The position numbers were made by a program, and so were the translations under genes. Below, in pieces: positions 1 through 11,720 of a stretch of 64,000 bases of DNA. The notes under the pieces were generated by a model, which was given only the letters and a program-made list of their open reading frames with translations, was not told the DNA's origin and did no database searches. Position 1 is the first letter of the stretch, and the number at the start of each line of letters is the position of its first letter. The stretch spans positions 2,056,001-2,120,000 of the forward strand of contig CM034108.1 of assembly GCA_019914945.1 (NCBI GenBank), given 5' to 3'. Origin of the DNA: Typha latifolia. Its lineage: Eukaryota; Streptophyta; Magnoliopsida; Poales; Typhaceae.

Positions 1-163
1 CGTCGCCGTCGCCAGAGCGGCTCGGGAGTACCATCCCGGCGAGGTGACCTTCGCCGCCGGCGAGACCTCCGTCACCTCCGGCGTAGGACTGCATAGAGAA
101 GATCTGGTCGAAGAAGTCGTCGGCTATGCCATCCGGCGGCGGCGGCGTCGGCTGGTTCGCCAT
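1..163 (-). CDS. bHLH transcription factor, UNE12/bHLH7-like, first exon (partial)
   Basis: The minus strand reads from an ATG at 161-163, in good context (ATAGCCATGG), to the left edge of the window, giving 54 residues. The protein begins MANQPTPPPPDGIADDFFDQ and continues with a Gly-rich stretch and MVLPSRSGDGD. An early acidic-aromatic DDFF(D/E)QI motif followed by a Gly-rich spacer and a short hydrophobic patch is the N-terminal signature of plant bHLH proteins of the UNE12/bHLH7/bHLH59 group. These are nuclear DNA-binding regulators. The bHLH domain would be encoded beyond the window, so the family call rests on the N terminus alone. The leader upstream (164-440) is purine-rich on the coding strand. 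Other proteins with a DDFF motif remain possible. Confidence 0.68.
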   Translation of the reverse strand, partial: MANQPTPPPPDGIADDFFDQIFSMQSYAGGDGGLAGGEGHLAGMVLPSRSGDGD

Positions 164-2760
164 GGCTATCTCGCCGAGGAAGTGGAGTTCTCCGGCGAAG
201 CAAACCCTAGGAGGAGGAGAGAGAGGTGTCGATGGGCGTCGAGGTTAGCAAAGGGCATCGAAAGGCGAAAAGAGACGAGAAGAAAGGTTTTTTCTTTCTC
301 TCTTTCTTTGCTTTCCTTTGTTCTTTGTCTTCTTTCCTAGCACTAAGAAGGCTTCAATCACTACTACTAGAAAGTGTGTATGTATGCGTGCGGAGAGAAA
401 TGGAAGGCGTTGGAATGGGGTCGAGAGCCTCGAGGCTTTAAAAAGTAAAGCAGTATGGAGCAAGTAAGAAAGTGAGGAATCCAAAACTATAAAAAGGGTT
501 AAATCTATACGGTAATTCTACGGCCCTCGGGTTGCCGTACCGTAGGCCATGTATTTATTTATTAACTACTTATATGAGTTATAAAATAGATTATATCGAA
601 CGATATAAATTATTTAAATTTATTTAAGGTCATTTAAATTATAACGAGTTTATTCGTATTTTTATTAAACAGATTATTTAGATAATAGTTGAATTATAAT
701 CGCTTAGCATATCAGGTCATGAATATGCTAAATTCTTAACACTATTTTTGAACCTATTTCTTGGAATTCATCTTGATTTCATTTAAAAAAGTTTAATTGA
801 TTTCATTTTTTGCTGTCCGTTTTACTCATTGCCCACAGATATTAACTTAGGTCGTATATAAATTCCGTTGAAATTATATCTAAATTCATGGGATCTAATT
901 ACACTTACTGAAATTTATCTAAATCCAATAAAACCAATTATTTTTTAATTTTATAGTTTCAAACAGTGAACTTAGAGAAACTTGAAGTCCAAATTATTAA
1001 TTCTAATATTTAGGGACTTAGAAATGGGGGTGTAATTTAAAGATTTCGAGTGACTTTAGCTTTAGCATAGTCGAGCTCGGATTAAAAACTAGTTGACTTG
1101 TCTAACGCAATGAAAGTTTCATAAACGCATTTATTCTTTCAACTGATGAATATTTTAAGTTCAACAAATCGTTTAACCAAATCATTCCATTTAAGTTCAA
1201 CAGATGAATATTTTAATATTCGAATTAACTATTTATAATCTAAATAATTCCTATAAACGCTAAATAATACGTATAATTTATTCAACCTAGTTAAACTGAG
1301 TTCATTTAACTCATTTAATAAATAGATCCATCGTGTTACTATTGGTTTAAAAGTGATCCAATCCGATTGGACGCAAACACAATTTGCCACTCCTATTTAA
1401 TTCTCTCTTCAATTGAGTCAGGATTCAGCGCAGATGAAGATATCCGATTTGGTCCGGGCGAACTACGAGAACGGACAAACTGGATTGACCGCCGTACATG
1501 AGAGCCCACCTGTTCTCTAATCTGGACCGTTCATCCGAGTGTTTTGATCTTTTTGGCGCCGCATTCGTTGGACCGACCAGGAGGTCTGAAGTCTGAACGC
1601 GTTGGCTAACGCACAGAATTCGCTTTTTAGTGAAAAGGTCCGATAAATTTCTTTTAAAGGGTAATTTTTAATAACACATTACATTTTCTTTATTTTTCCA
1701 TTTCAAATGAAAGAGTATCAAGCAAGAAATACCTCTTGGAATAATAAAATAACTTTAAAATATCCGAATTATTTGTTGTTGGGATATAGTCCCTCTCATC
1801 ATGTGGCCACATGGAGACTGTGTTTGTCAACCTCCCGCAAGTAAGTTGAGTCGGGTCGAATTCGGGCTGAGCTAGAATAGTCTAATCTATTACCGTCTGT
1901 TAGCCTATGAGAGAGTGGGCTGGCATGAATTTTTAGAATTATTTTTTACCCTTTATTTTTTTTAAGATATATTTGTTCCTCATTTTTTTTATAAAAAAAA
2001 TAATATATTAAAAAATTTTAAATAATACATAGCATTGAAATGAGCGGGCTTTCATGCTGGTTGACGAGCATGCTTCCGAGCAAGGCCAGGTGGACAAATA
2101 GTTGGTTTATGTCACCCATTAGTAGTTCGGGCTTAAGTCCAAAGCGGGTCCTGGCCAAGGTTAGCCTAGTCCAAACCTGGCGAAGTCGGGCAGGACATGA
2201 GCAAGCCGAAATGTTTGATCATGTCTAGTTGGATATAGTAGGGTGATTAAAATCTAGATTTATTTTTATTTTTTGATTTTGTGAGTTAACAAGAGTGATA
2301 TATAGCTTAAAAAGGGTGGGCCAAGCTTAAAATTTCTAGGATATTTTAATAATTTTATAAGTAAAGTTAGGACTATGGTTAATGATAGTTCATTAAAGTA
2401 AAAGTAGGGTGTCACATGAAAATTATAAAATAAAAAAATCAAAAGTCTGATAATAAAATTCTCAATGGCTGAGGTGTTAAATATTGAATAATTTAACCAC
2501 TCTTTGTCAAACAATAAAGGATGGTTTGGTAATCATTTAATTAATTTTAAATTAGTTTCAAATTAGCAGGACCAGCCAAATTAACTAGGCTAAACTTCAT
2601 TATGCGTGGTTTAGTTGATTAGGCTAACAAATTTTGGAAAAGTATAAGGTTGATTTTAAAGTGTTGAAAAAGTAGGGTTCAATACATAATATGTCACTAA
2701 AACGGGGTGTAATCTGGAATGTTCCATAGGTAGTTACACGTAAGTGGGCCCACGCCGCTA
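164..2760. other. Upstream region of bHLH gene and AT-rich intergenic DNA
   Basis: Bases 164-440 are probably 5' UTR and promoter of the bHLH gene; they are strongly pyrimidine-rich on the plus strand. Bases about 520-1350 and 1800-2230 contain words such as 'gggtcgaattcgggctgagc' and repeated 'ttataa..gagttt' that look like old non-autonomous transposon tails also seen elsewhere in this window. A GC-richer stretch lies at 1420-1620. No open frame here has recognisable protein features. Confidence 0.5.
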
Positions 2761-2781
2761 TGACGCGGAGATTGAGAAGTG

Positions 2782-2790
2782 TATATATAA
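2782..2790 (+). promoter_or_regulatory. TATA box of a possible transcription unit
   Basis: TATATATAA lies about 40-60 bases before a CT-rich leader (2830-2905). Position relative to the leader and the splice donor downstream is as expected for a core promoter. No transcript evidence is available here. Confidence 0.4.
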
Positions 2791-2985
2791 CTTCGATACA
2801 GTGATCCGAAACATTCGAATTCGAGGCTTTCTTTGCCAATTTCTCCTCCTCCAGTAACGTCTCTCTCCTCTCTTTCCCTCTTTCCCTCTCTTCGTTCTCT
2901 TGAAGAGAGGAAGACGAGGGCCTCCGGTGGTGCTCCGACGAGCTAGAGGTCGCGGGACAGACGCCAAGAAGAGCTCGGATATGAG
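2791..2985 (+). other. Leader-like exon ending ATGAG|GTAATC
   Basis: This segment starts just after a TATA box. It holds a long CT-rich tract, becomes GC-rich (2900-2985), and ends with an ATG at 2981-2983 two bases before a GTAATC donor. It therefore looks like a 5' UTR exon whose coding part starts at the very end of the exon, or the first exon of a non-coding RNA. I could not find a convincing downstream coding exon; what follows is minisatellite and the 2.7-kb repeat array. It could equally be the promoter and leader of a gene destroyed by those repeats. Confidence 0.3.
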
Positions 2986-3093
2986 GTAATCTTGGTTCGT
3001 TGCCGTTGTTCTTTCTTATTCACGTGACTGGGTATGATCTACGCTCGAATATTGACGCTTGTGAGGTCAGTTCTTGTTGCATCGTGGGTAATG

Positions 3094-3372
3094 GCAGGTC
3101 TTGACCTTCATCGGTTTCTTGAATCTTTCTTCTTGCTTTCCCTTAGGATTGATAACGAGGTCTTGACCTTTGATAGATTTCTTGAATTTTAATTACGAGG
3201 CCTTGCCAACATCGGTTTCTTGAATCTTGATATCAATCACGATGACGGCTTCCATCTTCTTCAATCTCGATGACGAGGTCTTGACCTTCATCGGTCTCTT
3301 GAATCTTGATTACAAGGTCTTGACCTTCATCTTGATTACAAGTTCTTGACCTTCATCTTTTTCTTGAATCTT
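3094..3372 (+). repeat. Degenerate minisatellite, period about 30-60 bp
   Basis: The words 'ggtcttgaccttcatcgg' and 'tttcttgaatcttgat' recur at least six times with point changes and indels (for example near 3095, 3160, 3200, 3280, 3315 and 3340). The block sits in what would be the first intron behind the leader-like exon. It has no sustained reading frame. Confidence 0.7.
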
Positions 3373-3518
3373 GCTTCTATCATTCGGAACAGGAATACAC
3401 AGCAATTTCTTTATCTGAGATCCCTAAAATATTTAATATAGCTTGTGGAAGCCCTAGTTTTTACAAACTTCCCGTCATATTTCTCTTCTCAGCCGTATGG
3501 CAGGCGCTCCTCTCTCAG

Positions 3519-3522
<4 letters not shown>

Positions 3523-3569
<47 letters not shown>
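3523..3569 (+). repeat. (CT)n microsatellite
   Basis: Uninterrupted CT dinucleotide run of about 23 units. It is followed by a 79-bp-period duplication of 'ctaccatctgtagatattaa' (at about 3638 and 3717). Confidence 0.95.
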
Positions 3570-3571
<2 letters not shown>

Positions 3572-3676
3572 GTGGAGACATGTTTTGTTCAACCTGCATC
3601 ATCAGGCTTTTTGGGTCCTCCTAACTAAGCAACATGCTACCATCTGTAGATATTAAGGGTATCTTAGAGGCTAGAT

Positions 3677-6353
3677 ATTTAAAGGAGATCTCAGGATCCA
3701 AGTATCCCGAAGAATGCTACCATCTGTAGATATTAAGGGTATTTGCAGACTGAAGCCTTTTTCTGAACAAATATATTGAGAAAGGTCATCTCTCTGACAA
3801 CGATCTTATCATAGTCCTCTGATCCTCTAGCTAGAAGAGAGTGGTTAATCACTTCTTCCTAGGCTTTGAGTTTAAGTTAGATATGCATGATGGAATGTGA
3901 TTATTGAAGAATGAAGGTATGTGGTATTGCTCGATTAACAAGCAAAAGTATCACAAATTTGGCAAAGCAAAAGGATCCATATTCAGTCAATAGTTAATTG
4001 AGGAAGGTGGAATAGTTTGAGCTTTAAAGGAGGATTGACATTGACAGGTTCATGTACTTCACTTCTTCCTCACTGATTATTTAGTTTTTTAAGACATACT
4101 TTATACAGAGTTGATTTCTATTGTCAATTTTTGGGAGATATTCTTTGGTTATACTGAGGATGGTAAATATTTTGGTAGTTGATCTTGTAAGGTAAAAAGG
4201 ATGGTTTCTGTTGGGGGCTGATTACTCTGTATGGCCAAATAAATGGGATGAAAAGAAAGACTTCAATATAGATATGGAATAGTCGAGATGCATATTGATT
4301 GAAGCATGGATACTAGAAAGTGATTGTAATTCTGCAAGATATGTGGAAGACAATAAAGTAAAAAACAATGCAGTGAAAGCAAAAGAGACCTGAATAACAA
4401 AGTAGGCAAAATACATCAAAGGCTTCTGGATATATTCCTTGTATTTCCTACTGACAATAATTAGAGCTTCAGAAATATAGGTATGACCACGATCTTTAAT
4501 GGCGGATTATGGAGGAAATAAGAAAGTTTCAAGGCAAGATGTTGCAAAGGAGAAGTTTGAGAATCAGTTATCATGTGGTGGCAAATGTAGCAAATGAAAA
4601 TTTTGGGGATTAGGAGGAAATGAGATAACACCTATTCCCTGTATTATTAGTACTGTAGATATTACTTTCAATAATTTTCCTTCTTCCTTTAACCTTCAAA
4701 TAGATTTTTTCTGGGAATCAATTTCCAACTATTACTATTCCATTTTCCATTTTAATCTCAAGCTCAAGTTGACAATACTGTGAATGCAACACCCTACTAA
4801 TTTCTTTTCTTATCCATATAGTAAAATCCTTTCCAGATTCCTATATTCCTGCACATAGGGATACTATGTTGGAGTTTTCCAAGACAAAAGCCAAAAAGCC
4901 TCATGTTTCAGGATCCTTCGATGTTTCTGTACAATAATACTCGCCTAACCTTTATATTTTCAAGTTTCCCCCACCACCACTTTCTTAAATCTACCCAATC
5001 ATCGAAATTCTTGTTCTTTTACATACCAATCTGCACTTTGGTGCATATCTCTTCGTTTTTCTTCACATCCAATCCACTGATTGGGAATCTTCCTTTAAGT
5101 TGATCAATCATTTTCCTCACCCATCTAGATAACAATAGATTGATGAGTAGTATGGAAATATGGTACTCGTTATTGGATTAATAGAATTCACTCTTCCTCC
5201 TTACAACACTAATCTGCTCTTCCGTGATCCTAATCTCACCTCAGTGCTCCTAATCACACTATGTCGATCCATTTCTCTTACCCTATTTTAAAGGACAAGT
5301 GCTTTATAGTATACAGTTGATTTCAGCATATTTCTCCTTTTTCTTTATCATCACATAGAGACACCAATCTGCTCTTAGTTAAACAAGTGCAATGGTTACT
5401 TCTGAGTCTGAAGTTTGAACTCCTTTTCTTTTTCTTTAAAAAAAAATAGAGGATGTTTACCATTATGTGGATTTATTCATTCACTTTCTGTCATGTACTC
5501 ATATCTATACATATCCCTGTTATCTATTTAATTTCTCTTGCTTTGCACAAAGTTCTATTTAATCCTTAGTCTCCTTGCCTTTTAAACCCTTTTGATATCT
5601 AAGTGTTTCACTGATTCCTGGACCCTCCTTTATCTTTGTTGTTGTCTTTCTAAAATTATTGCCTTTGTAATCCACTAAACACCTTTTCCCAAACTCTCTT
5701 CCTCTGTATAGTCCTTCTGGTCTTGTCATAAATCTCTTTGAAATCTAATTTTAGTAATATCTCTTTTTTTTTAATAAATGTCATGTGCAGAAAACATGCC
5801 TTCAAGAATAGATGTCCTTTGGAAAATCCTATGTGACCTGTCAATCAAATTATCTTTTACCTTTCCTAAACTGTTTGTGAGCTTATATAATTTCCGTTGA
5901 GTAGAATGATGGGTCTAAATGCTTCCACTCTTTCAGCTTTTGAAACATCTTCCTTTTATTCTTTTACTCCCTATCTACAAAATTCTATAATTTATGGAGT
6001 CGATGAAATTTAATTAGTACAAGAGCATTATCTTATGTGCATCCATTAGATAAGCTATCTCTCTGACTTCCTCTTCCTCATTGACCTGTGTACTCTTCCT
6101 TTTCCAAGCCATTTAGTTTCTATCTTCCGATAAATTATCCTTAGCACCAACTTTCCTGTATAACATATATATTATAGAATAATATTGAAAACCCAATTTT
6201 CAATATATGCATCATTTTCGCCTTCCACCTTTCGATAAATGATATTTGATTTCTCCAAACAAATCAGGTTTAGTATCCCTCCTTAGCCATAACATTCTAG
6301 ATCTCAGTCTCCATTTCACATCTTCCCCATTGTATACATTTCCATTGCTACTT
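3677..6353 (+). repeat. 2.7-kb repeat unit, copy 1
   Basis: This is the most complete copy of a large unit that recurs at 6354-8129 plus 14636-15467 (copy 2, split by a retrotransposon) and at about 15587-17910 (copy 3). Shared anchors are collinear: 'ggcaaagcaaaaggatcca' at 3961 and 6642; 'gcaaatgtagcaaatgaaaa' at about 4580 and 7257, with a variant at 15681; 'aacaagtgcaatggttact' at about 5383 and 14657, with a variant at 17090; a 'ctgtttgtga' block at 5869, 15165 and 17449. No long open frame is conserved between copies. A short stretch near 4870-4935 (MLEFSKTKAK-like) keeps codon-like similarity to 7520-7590, but breaks in copy 3. I do not recognise the unit. Confidence 0.75.
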
Positions 6354-8129
6354 TAAAGGAGACCTCAAGGATCTAATTATCCAGAAAAATGTCTTTGTCT
6401 GAACAAATAGATTGAGAAAGGTCATCTCTCTAATAGTTTACCAATGTGCAGACAGGTTTCTGCTGCAATAAACTTACAATCTTTCTTATCATAATCCTTT
6501 GATCCTCTAGCTAGAAGAGATAGTGGTGAATCACTTCTTCTTAGGTTTTTGAGTTTAAGTTAGATATGCATGAGAGATGTGATTATTGAAGAATGAAGCT
6601 ATGTGGTATTGCTCGATTAACAAGCAAAAGTATCAGAAATTTGGCAAAGCAAAAGGATCCATGTTCAGTGAGTAATTAATTGAGGAAGGCAGAATTGTTT
6701 TAGCTTCAAAGGAGAGATCTAGCTTGGCAGAATCACGTACTTCATTTCTTCCTCACTGATTAATTAATTTTTATAGACATGCTTTACATAGAATTGGTTT
6801 CTATTGCCAATATTTGGGAGATTTTCTTGGGCTATACCGAGGATGGTAATATTTAGGAATAGTTGAGCTGGAAAGTATATAAAGGATGGTTTGACTACTA
6901 TGTAATATGTATGGCCAAATAAATGGGATGAAAAGGAAGACTTCAGTACAGAAATGGAATAGTTGAGATGAAGATTGATTGGATCATGGATGATTGAAAG
7001 TGATTGTAATTCTGCAAGATATGTGGAGGACAGTAAAGGAAAAAAAAATAGTGAAAGGAAAAGAGACGAGTAATAAAGTCTAATATATGAGGCGAAATAC
7101 ATCAAAGGTTTATCTGGAAACTTTCCTTGTATATCTAAGAGAAAATAATTGGAGCTTCAGAAATATAAGTGTGATCACGATTTATAATGGTAGATTATTG
7201 AGAAAATTAGATGTTGCAAAGGAGGAATTTGAACTCAAACCTCTTATCATGTTGCGGCAAATGTAGCAAATGAAAATTTTGGAGATGAGGAATAAAGGAG
7301 GTAACACCTATTCCGTGTGTTATTACTACTTTAAATTAACTTTCCTTCTTCCTTTAACCTTCAAGTAAATTTTTTCTGGATACCAATCCAATTGCTATTT
7401 TAATCTCGAGCTCAAGTTGACAATACCATCTTTCATATTTTACCATCTTCAATTTCTTTTCTTATCCCTATTGTAAAAACCTTTCTAGATTTCGATATTC
7501 CTGTACATTGGGAGATATCATGTTTGAGTTTTCCATGACAAAAGCAAAAAATTCTCACCTTTCAGTACCCTTTGATGTTTCTGTACAATATTATTTGCCC
7601 AACCTTTATAATTTTAATTCTTTCCACCACCACTTTTCTAAATCTATCCAACCATTGAAATTCTTTTTCTTGTACATACCAAAATGCACTTTGTAAGTGC
7701 ATAGCCCTTCATTTTTCTTCACATCACCGATTGAGAATATTCCTTTGAGTTAATCAATCATTTTCCTCACCCATCTAGGTAACAACAGAATGACGAGTAG
7801 TATTGAAATATGGTACTCATTATTGGATTAATAAAATTCAATTTTCCTGCTAAATCCTAATGACACTAACCTACTCTTCCATGCTGTTAAATGTTAATCT
7901 TACCTCAATCCTCTTAATCACACTATGCCAATCCTAACTACTCCAACCTACTCTTCCATGCTGCTAGTCTTACCTCAATCCTCAATCACACTTTCTCTAT
8001 CCATTTCTCTTACTTTTATTTAAAGGCAGAGACAAATACTTTATAGGCAAGTTTTCTATTCCTACAATTATTTTCAGCATACGACTTTTCATTCACCAAA
8101 CTACTCTTATTTCAAAACTACTATCACAC
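6354..8129 (+). repeat. 2.7-kb repeat unit, copy 2, left part
   Basis: Collinear with copy 1 from its start (aaaggagacctcaagg, compare 3677) to near 8110. There the Ty3/gypsy element begins. The unit resumes at about 14636 on the other side, which shows the element inserted into a pre-existing repeat. Point differences from copy 1 are scattered throughout. Confidence 0.75.
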
Positions 8130-8621
8130 TGATGTTGTTGGCGATGGGAGGAAGGATGGGTCACCAAGCTGAGTTGGGGGTGGGGATGGTGTCGAGGTTG
8201 AGAATGGAGGAAGATGGTTGCAACAATGGAGGGAGTTGGTTGCGGTTGAGTGAGTGGTGGTGGGTGAAGATGGAGTGTGATGGTGTGAGAGAGAAGATAG
8301 TGAGGTGAAGTGATCTGAGGGAGGAGAGTGGGAGTGAGGTGATAGGTGAGAGCTCAGCTGGTAGCCTCGGTATGGGCCCTGCTAGTCGAGGGTAGGGGTT
8401 TTGGTAGAGAGTGTGTGTGTGTGTGAGAGAGAGAGAGAAAGAGAGATAGAGACAGTAAAGAAATTAGGGTAATTCTCCTTGATTCTTTCGGGTGCTCACC
8501 ACACCTTTATAGTAGCTACCTCATTTTAGGCTACTTGTTCTCCAAGCAACCCTAGATCGAAAACAACTCGGCTAGATTAACCCTAACTCGATTAGACCAA
8601 CCAGCTTGAGGCTAGTTCACA
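8130..8621 (-). repeat. Left LTR (3' LTR in element orientation)
   Basis: Matches 14149-14634 along its length, beginning TGATGT on the plus strand and ending GTTCACA. It contains a GT/GA-rich simple-sequence patch at about 8410-8450. The two LTRs differ at many sites and by small indels, so the insertion is not recent. Confidence 0.85.
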
Positions 8622-8639
8622 AGAATCCACCACGCTTTT

Positions 8640-9154
8640 GCTACCTTGTCCTTAAGGTGTGAAGTCAAGAAAGTGTTTGGCTACTTCCGACTCAAGCTCC
8701 CACGTAGTGTCATTGAAGTGTCGACCCAACCACTCTACCGAATCTCTTGTCTACAAACTCTTGTTTCTGCATTGTTGCCTCCTGGTCAGAATCCTCACCG
8801 GCTCCACTGGGTGTGTCTCTTACACGGGGTTGGGTATGTTCACATCCACAATTTGATCTGCCTTGACTCGAGTCTTCAAAGCTGAAACATGGATGCGTGA
8901 TCCCTCTAGTAACGCCAATCTATACACTATCGGATCTAGTCGCTCGACCACTTGGAACAACGCAAAATATTGGTGTGCTAGTTTTTAGTTGTGCACCAGT
9001 CTCAGAGTCACCTGTCGATACGGCTGAATGCGCACGAACACCAGATCACTGATCACAAACTCCTGCACACGATGCTTGCGACTGTAGGCCTGCTTCATGC
9101 GATTTTGCACCTCCGCCATGTGGGTCATCAACCTCCTCAGGGTAGCATCCTATC
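8640..9154 (-). pseudogene. gypsy integrase C-terminal region relic
   Basis: Minus-strand translation gives gypsy integrase-tail features: an LMTHMAEVQNRMK-like segment, then AYSRKHRVQEF and VRIQPYRQVTLRL, followed by a stop and further segments close to the left LTR (ALKTR..). In intact elements this part links the integrase core to the chromodomain or 3' end. It is separated from the core by the 610-bp DNA element at 9165-9774. Confidence 0.65.
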
Positions 9155-9296
9155 AGTCAACTCTAGGGGTGTAAATGAGCCGAGCCTGAGCGATCCGGCT
9201 GCTGCTCAGGCTTGGCTCGAAATTAATTTTGAGCTTCTTTATTGGGCTTAGGCTCGACTCGCCTTAGCTCGAGCTGAGCCTGATCGAGCCCGGCCG

Positions 9297-9552
9297 ATGG
9301 AGGAGGATGACGCGGCGGCTTGGAGAAGGAAGGTGAGGCGGAGCTTAGAGGAGACGACTGCCGCGGGAGGAGGACGACGCGGCAATGACGACTTAGAGAA
9401 GGAAGGTGAGGCAGAGCTTAGAGGAGACCACTGCTGCAGGAGGACGACGCAGCGGCGGCGGCTTGGAGAAGGAAGGTGAGACGGAGCTTAGAGGAGATGA
9501 CTGCCGTGGGAGGAGGATGACGCGACAGCGGCGGCTTGGAGAAGGAAGGTGA
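9297..9552 (+). repeat. Tandem repeat of about 80 bp inside the Mutator-like element
   Basis: Four imperfect copies of a GC-rich unit containing 'ggcttggagaaggaaggtga' and 'gagcttagaggagac' recur near 9310, 9390, 9465 and 9535. The repeat happens to leave a short open frame, which I treat as accidental. Confidence 0.8.
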
Positions 9553-9739
9553 GGACTTAGATTTGGGGATTAGGGTTTTATAATTTAGTTTTAAACTGAG
9601 CCGATCAAGCCGACCCGGCTTCAGCTCAGGCTCGGCTCGATATTGATTTTGAGCCTCTTTCAGCGGCTTGGGCTCGGCTCAGCTCTGACCGAGCCGAGCT
9701 GGACTCGAGCTCCAGTCGAGTCGAGCCCGAGCCGAGCCC

Positions 9740-9774
9740 AGGGGTGTCAAGCTGCTCGGCAGCTTGACACCCCT
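9740..9774. repeat. Perfect 16-bp terminal hairpin
   Basis: AGGGGTGTCAAGCTGC at 9740-9755 and its exact complement at 9759-9774 are separated by only TCG. The right terminus of the Mutator-like element is therefore a perfect stem-loop containing a second copy of the terminal sequence in opposite orientation. Confidence 0.9.
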
Positions 9775-9879
9775 AGTCAACTCTAGGTTTGTCTCTGCCC
9801 GTGTTGTAGATGCTACGGTGTTATAGGTGTGCAAAGTCGATGGTGGTCTACCATACATTGCCTCAAAGGGGGTAATTTA

Positions 9880-10560
9880 AATACTAGTGTAAAAGGTAGT
9901 GTTGTTAGGACCATTCTGCCCAAGGCAGATAATTAAGCCATTTTCTAAGACGCTCTTCCACAAAGCAACGAAGATATTATTTGATGCCCCGGTTTACTAC
10001 CTCGATTTGGTCATCAGTTTGAGGGGTGGTAGGCCAAGCAGAGGTCTAACCGAGTCCCCTACAGTGTGAAGTACTTCGTCTAAAAGTCACTGATGAAGAT
10101 TCGATCTCTGTCTAAGGCCACGGAACTTGGCATGCCATAGAGCTTGTTGACGTCGCATTCAAACACCTTATGCCTTCGTTGAAAATGGGTGTGCTAGGGC
10201 TAAGAAGTGGGCATATTTGCTTAGCATGTCTACTAGTACAAAAAAGATAGAGTACCCCCACACTACTGGTAGCTCCTCGATGAAATCGATGGAGATATCT
10301 TCCTAAACGTGCAGTAGAATTGATAAGAGTTGTAATAGTCTTGCTGGCTTGAAGGAGTCGGCCTTCGCCCGCTGGCACACCTCGCATGCCCTCACATATG
10401 CTATCACCGCCTTCTTCATCCCAACCCACGCACAGCTTTGTGAAAGCCGTTTGTAGATCCTCGGCGTGCCCTCATGTTCGGCCTCTGGAGTGGAATGAAA
10501 GTGGTCCATGAGTTGTGTACGCAACCCATCATTCGCGGGCACCTGGATGTTCCCTTTGTC
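9880..10560 (-). pseudogene. gypsy integrase core relic
   Basis: Minus-strand reading shows the integrase zinc-binding region (DHFHSTPEAEHEG, then VRACEVCQRAKAD, 10340-10510). It is followed after a frameshift by core fragments with GMPSSVALDRDRIF and LAYHPSN (about 9990-10150). The usual TDGQTEVVN-type stretch survives in broken form. At least three in-frame stops are present, so no enzyme can be made. Confidence 0.8.
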
Positions 10561-10699
10561 CAACAATAATCCATCACATTTCTCGAGCTCGAGGTGGCTC
10601 TCTGGGTTGTCCACTAATTCATGTATCAATCTTAATATCTCTGGGTCAGCTGTACCTGGTCTTCAGAGGTCCTTGAGGAATGAAAAACTCAACATTGGT

Positions 10700-11720
10700 A
10701 TGATCGCTAACTCCGCTAGTATGGGCTGCCGAGATAGTGCATCTATTGCCTTGTTCTCCGCCCCTTTCTTGTACTGCAGCTCATAATCATACCCATAGTA
10801 GCTTAGTGACTCATCTCTGTTATGTTGGAGTATGTGTACGTTGACTCATGAAATAGGAAAGGCTCTATTGATTTATTTGAATCACGAACCGTTGTCCAAT
10901 CAGATAGGGCCACTATTTGGTCATCGCATGCATAATGGTGAGCATCTCGCTCTCATAAGTGGACAGCTGTTGTGACCTCCCAGATAAAGCCTTGTTGAGA
11001 TAAGCTGTTAGGCCAAGGAAGTCCCATAGCTCTCAGATTGTCTTTGGTCGCGGTTAGCCGACGATGCAAGAAATCTTGCCTGGATTAGCTACCACTCTCT
11101 CGGCTGAAATGATGTCGCCGAGGTACCCCACTGAGCAGTCTCCCCGTAGACACTTGCTCTGTTTCACCTTCATGGAATGCTCGGTTAACAAGTTCAGCAT
11201 GACTTGCAAATGCTTTATGTGGTCTGACCAAGCCCTGCTGTACACAAGAATGCCATCAAAAAATTCAACATGTATCGCCGGAGGAGTGATCAGAATGTGT
11301 TGTTCATCAGGCCTTGGGATGTTGCCAACGCGTTCGTCAACCCAAATGGCATGATTCTAAACTCATAATGCCCATCATGGGTCTGAAATGTTGTCTTAGG
11401 CACATCATTCGCTCGAACTCAGATTTGATGGTAACCTACGCAGAGGTCGAGCTTGCTGAAGTAGGATGCCTCTGTTAGCTCGTCCAGTAGCTCCTCAATA
11501 ATTGGTGTGGGGTATTGGTCCTTGACTATGGTGGCATTTCATGCACGGTAGCCCATGCAATAATGCCAACTCCCGTCATTCCTCATCAGTAGGACGGGTA
11601 AAGAATATGTGCTCCGGCTTGGCTAGATGATGCTTTGCTCTAACATCTCGATGAGTAGCCTCGAGATCTCTTTCTGCACATGTGGGTATCGGTAGGGCTA
11701 AACGTTGACAGGCTCGGCCC
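10700..11720 (-). pseudogene. gypsy reverse transcriptase / RNase H relic
   Basis: Recognisable RT segments on the minus strand are IEMLEQSII and SLPVLLMRNDGSWHYC (11570-11650), [17 protein letters not shown] (about 11320-11390), then FFDGILVYSRAW (about 11225-11260) and a YLGDIISAE-type segment. The catalytic Asp pair in the LVYS box reads D-G where intact elements have D-D. Stops interrupt both sides. RNase H-like sequence follows towards 10700 but is weaker. Confidence 0.8.

Larger units (their letters stand above)
9165..9774. mobile_element. Non-autonomous Mutator-like element (610 bp)
   Basis: The ends are inverted (AGGGGTGTAAATGAGCC on the left; complement AGGGGTGTCAAGCTGCC on the right). 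They are flanked by a perfect 10-bp direct repeat AGTCAACTCT (9155-9164 and 9775-9784). A target duplication of 9-11 bp points to the Mutator superfamily. The interior has GAGC/GGCTCG-rich subterminal arms and a central minisatellite. It has no transposase. It interrupts the gypsy integrase region, so it arrived after the retrotransposon. Confidence 0.8.

Noticed and set aside
9297..9479. Open frame in the Mutator-like element as a gene
   Set aside because: It consists of the 80-bp repeat units; length and charge follow from the repeat.
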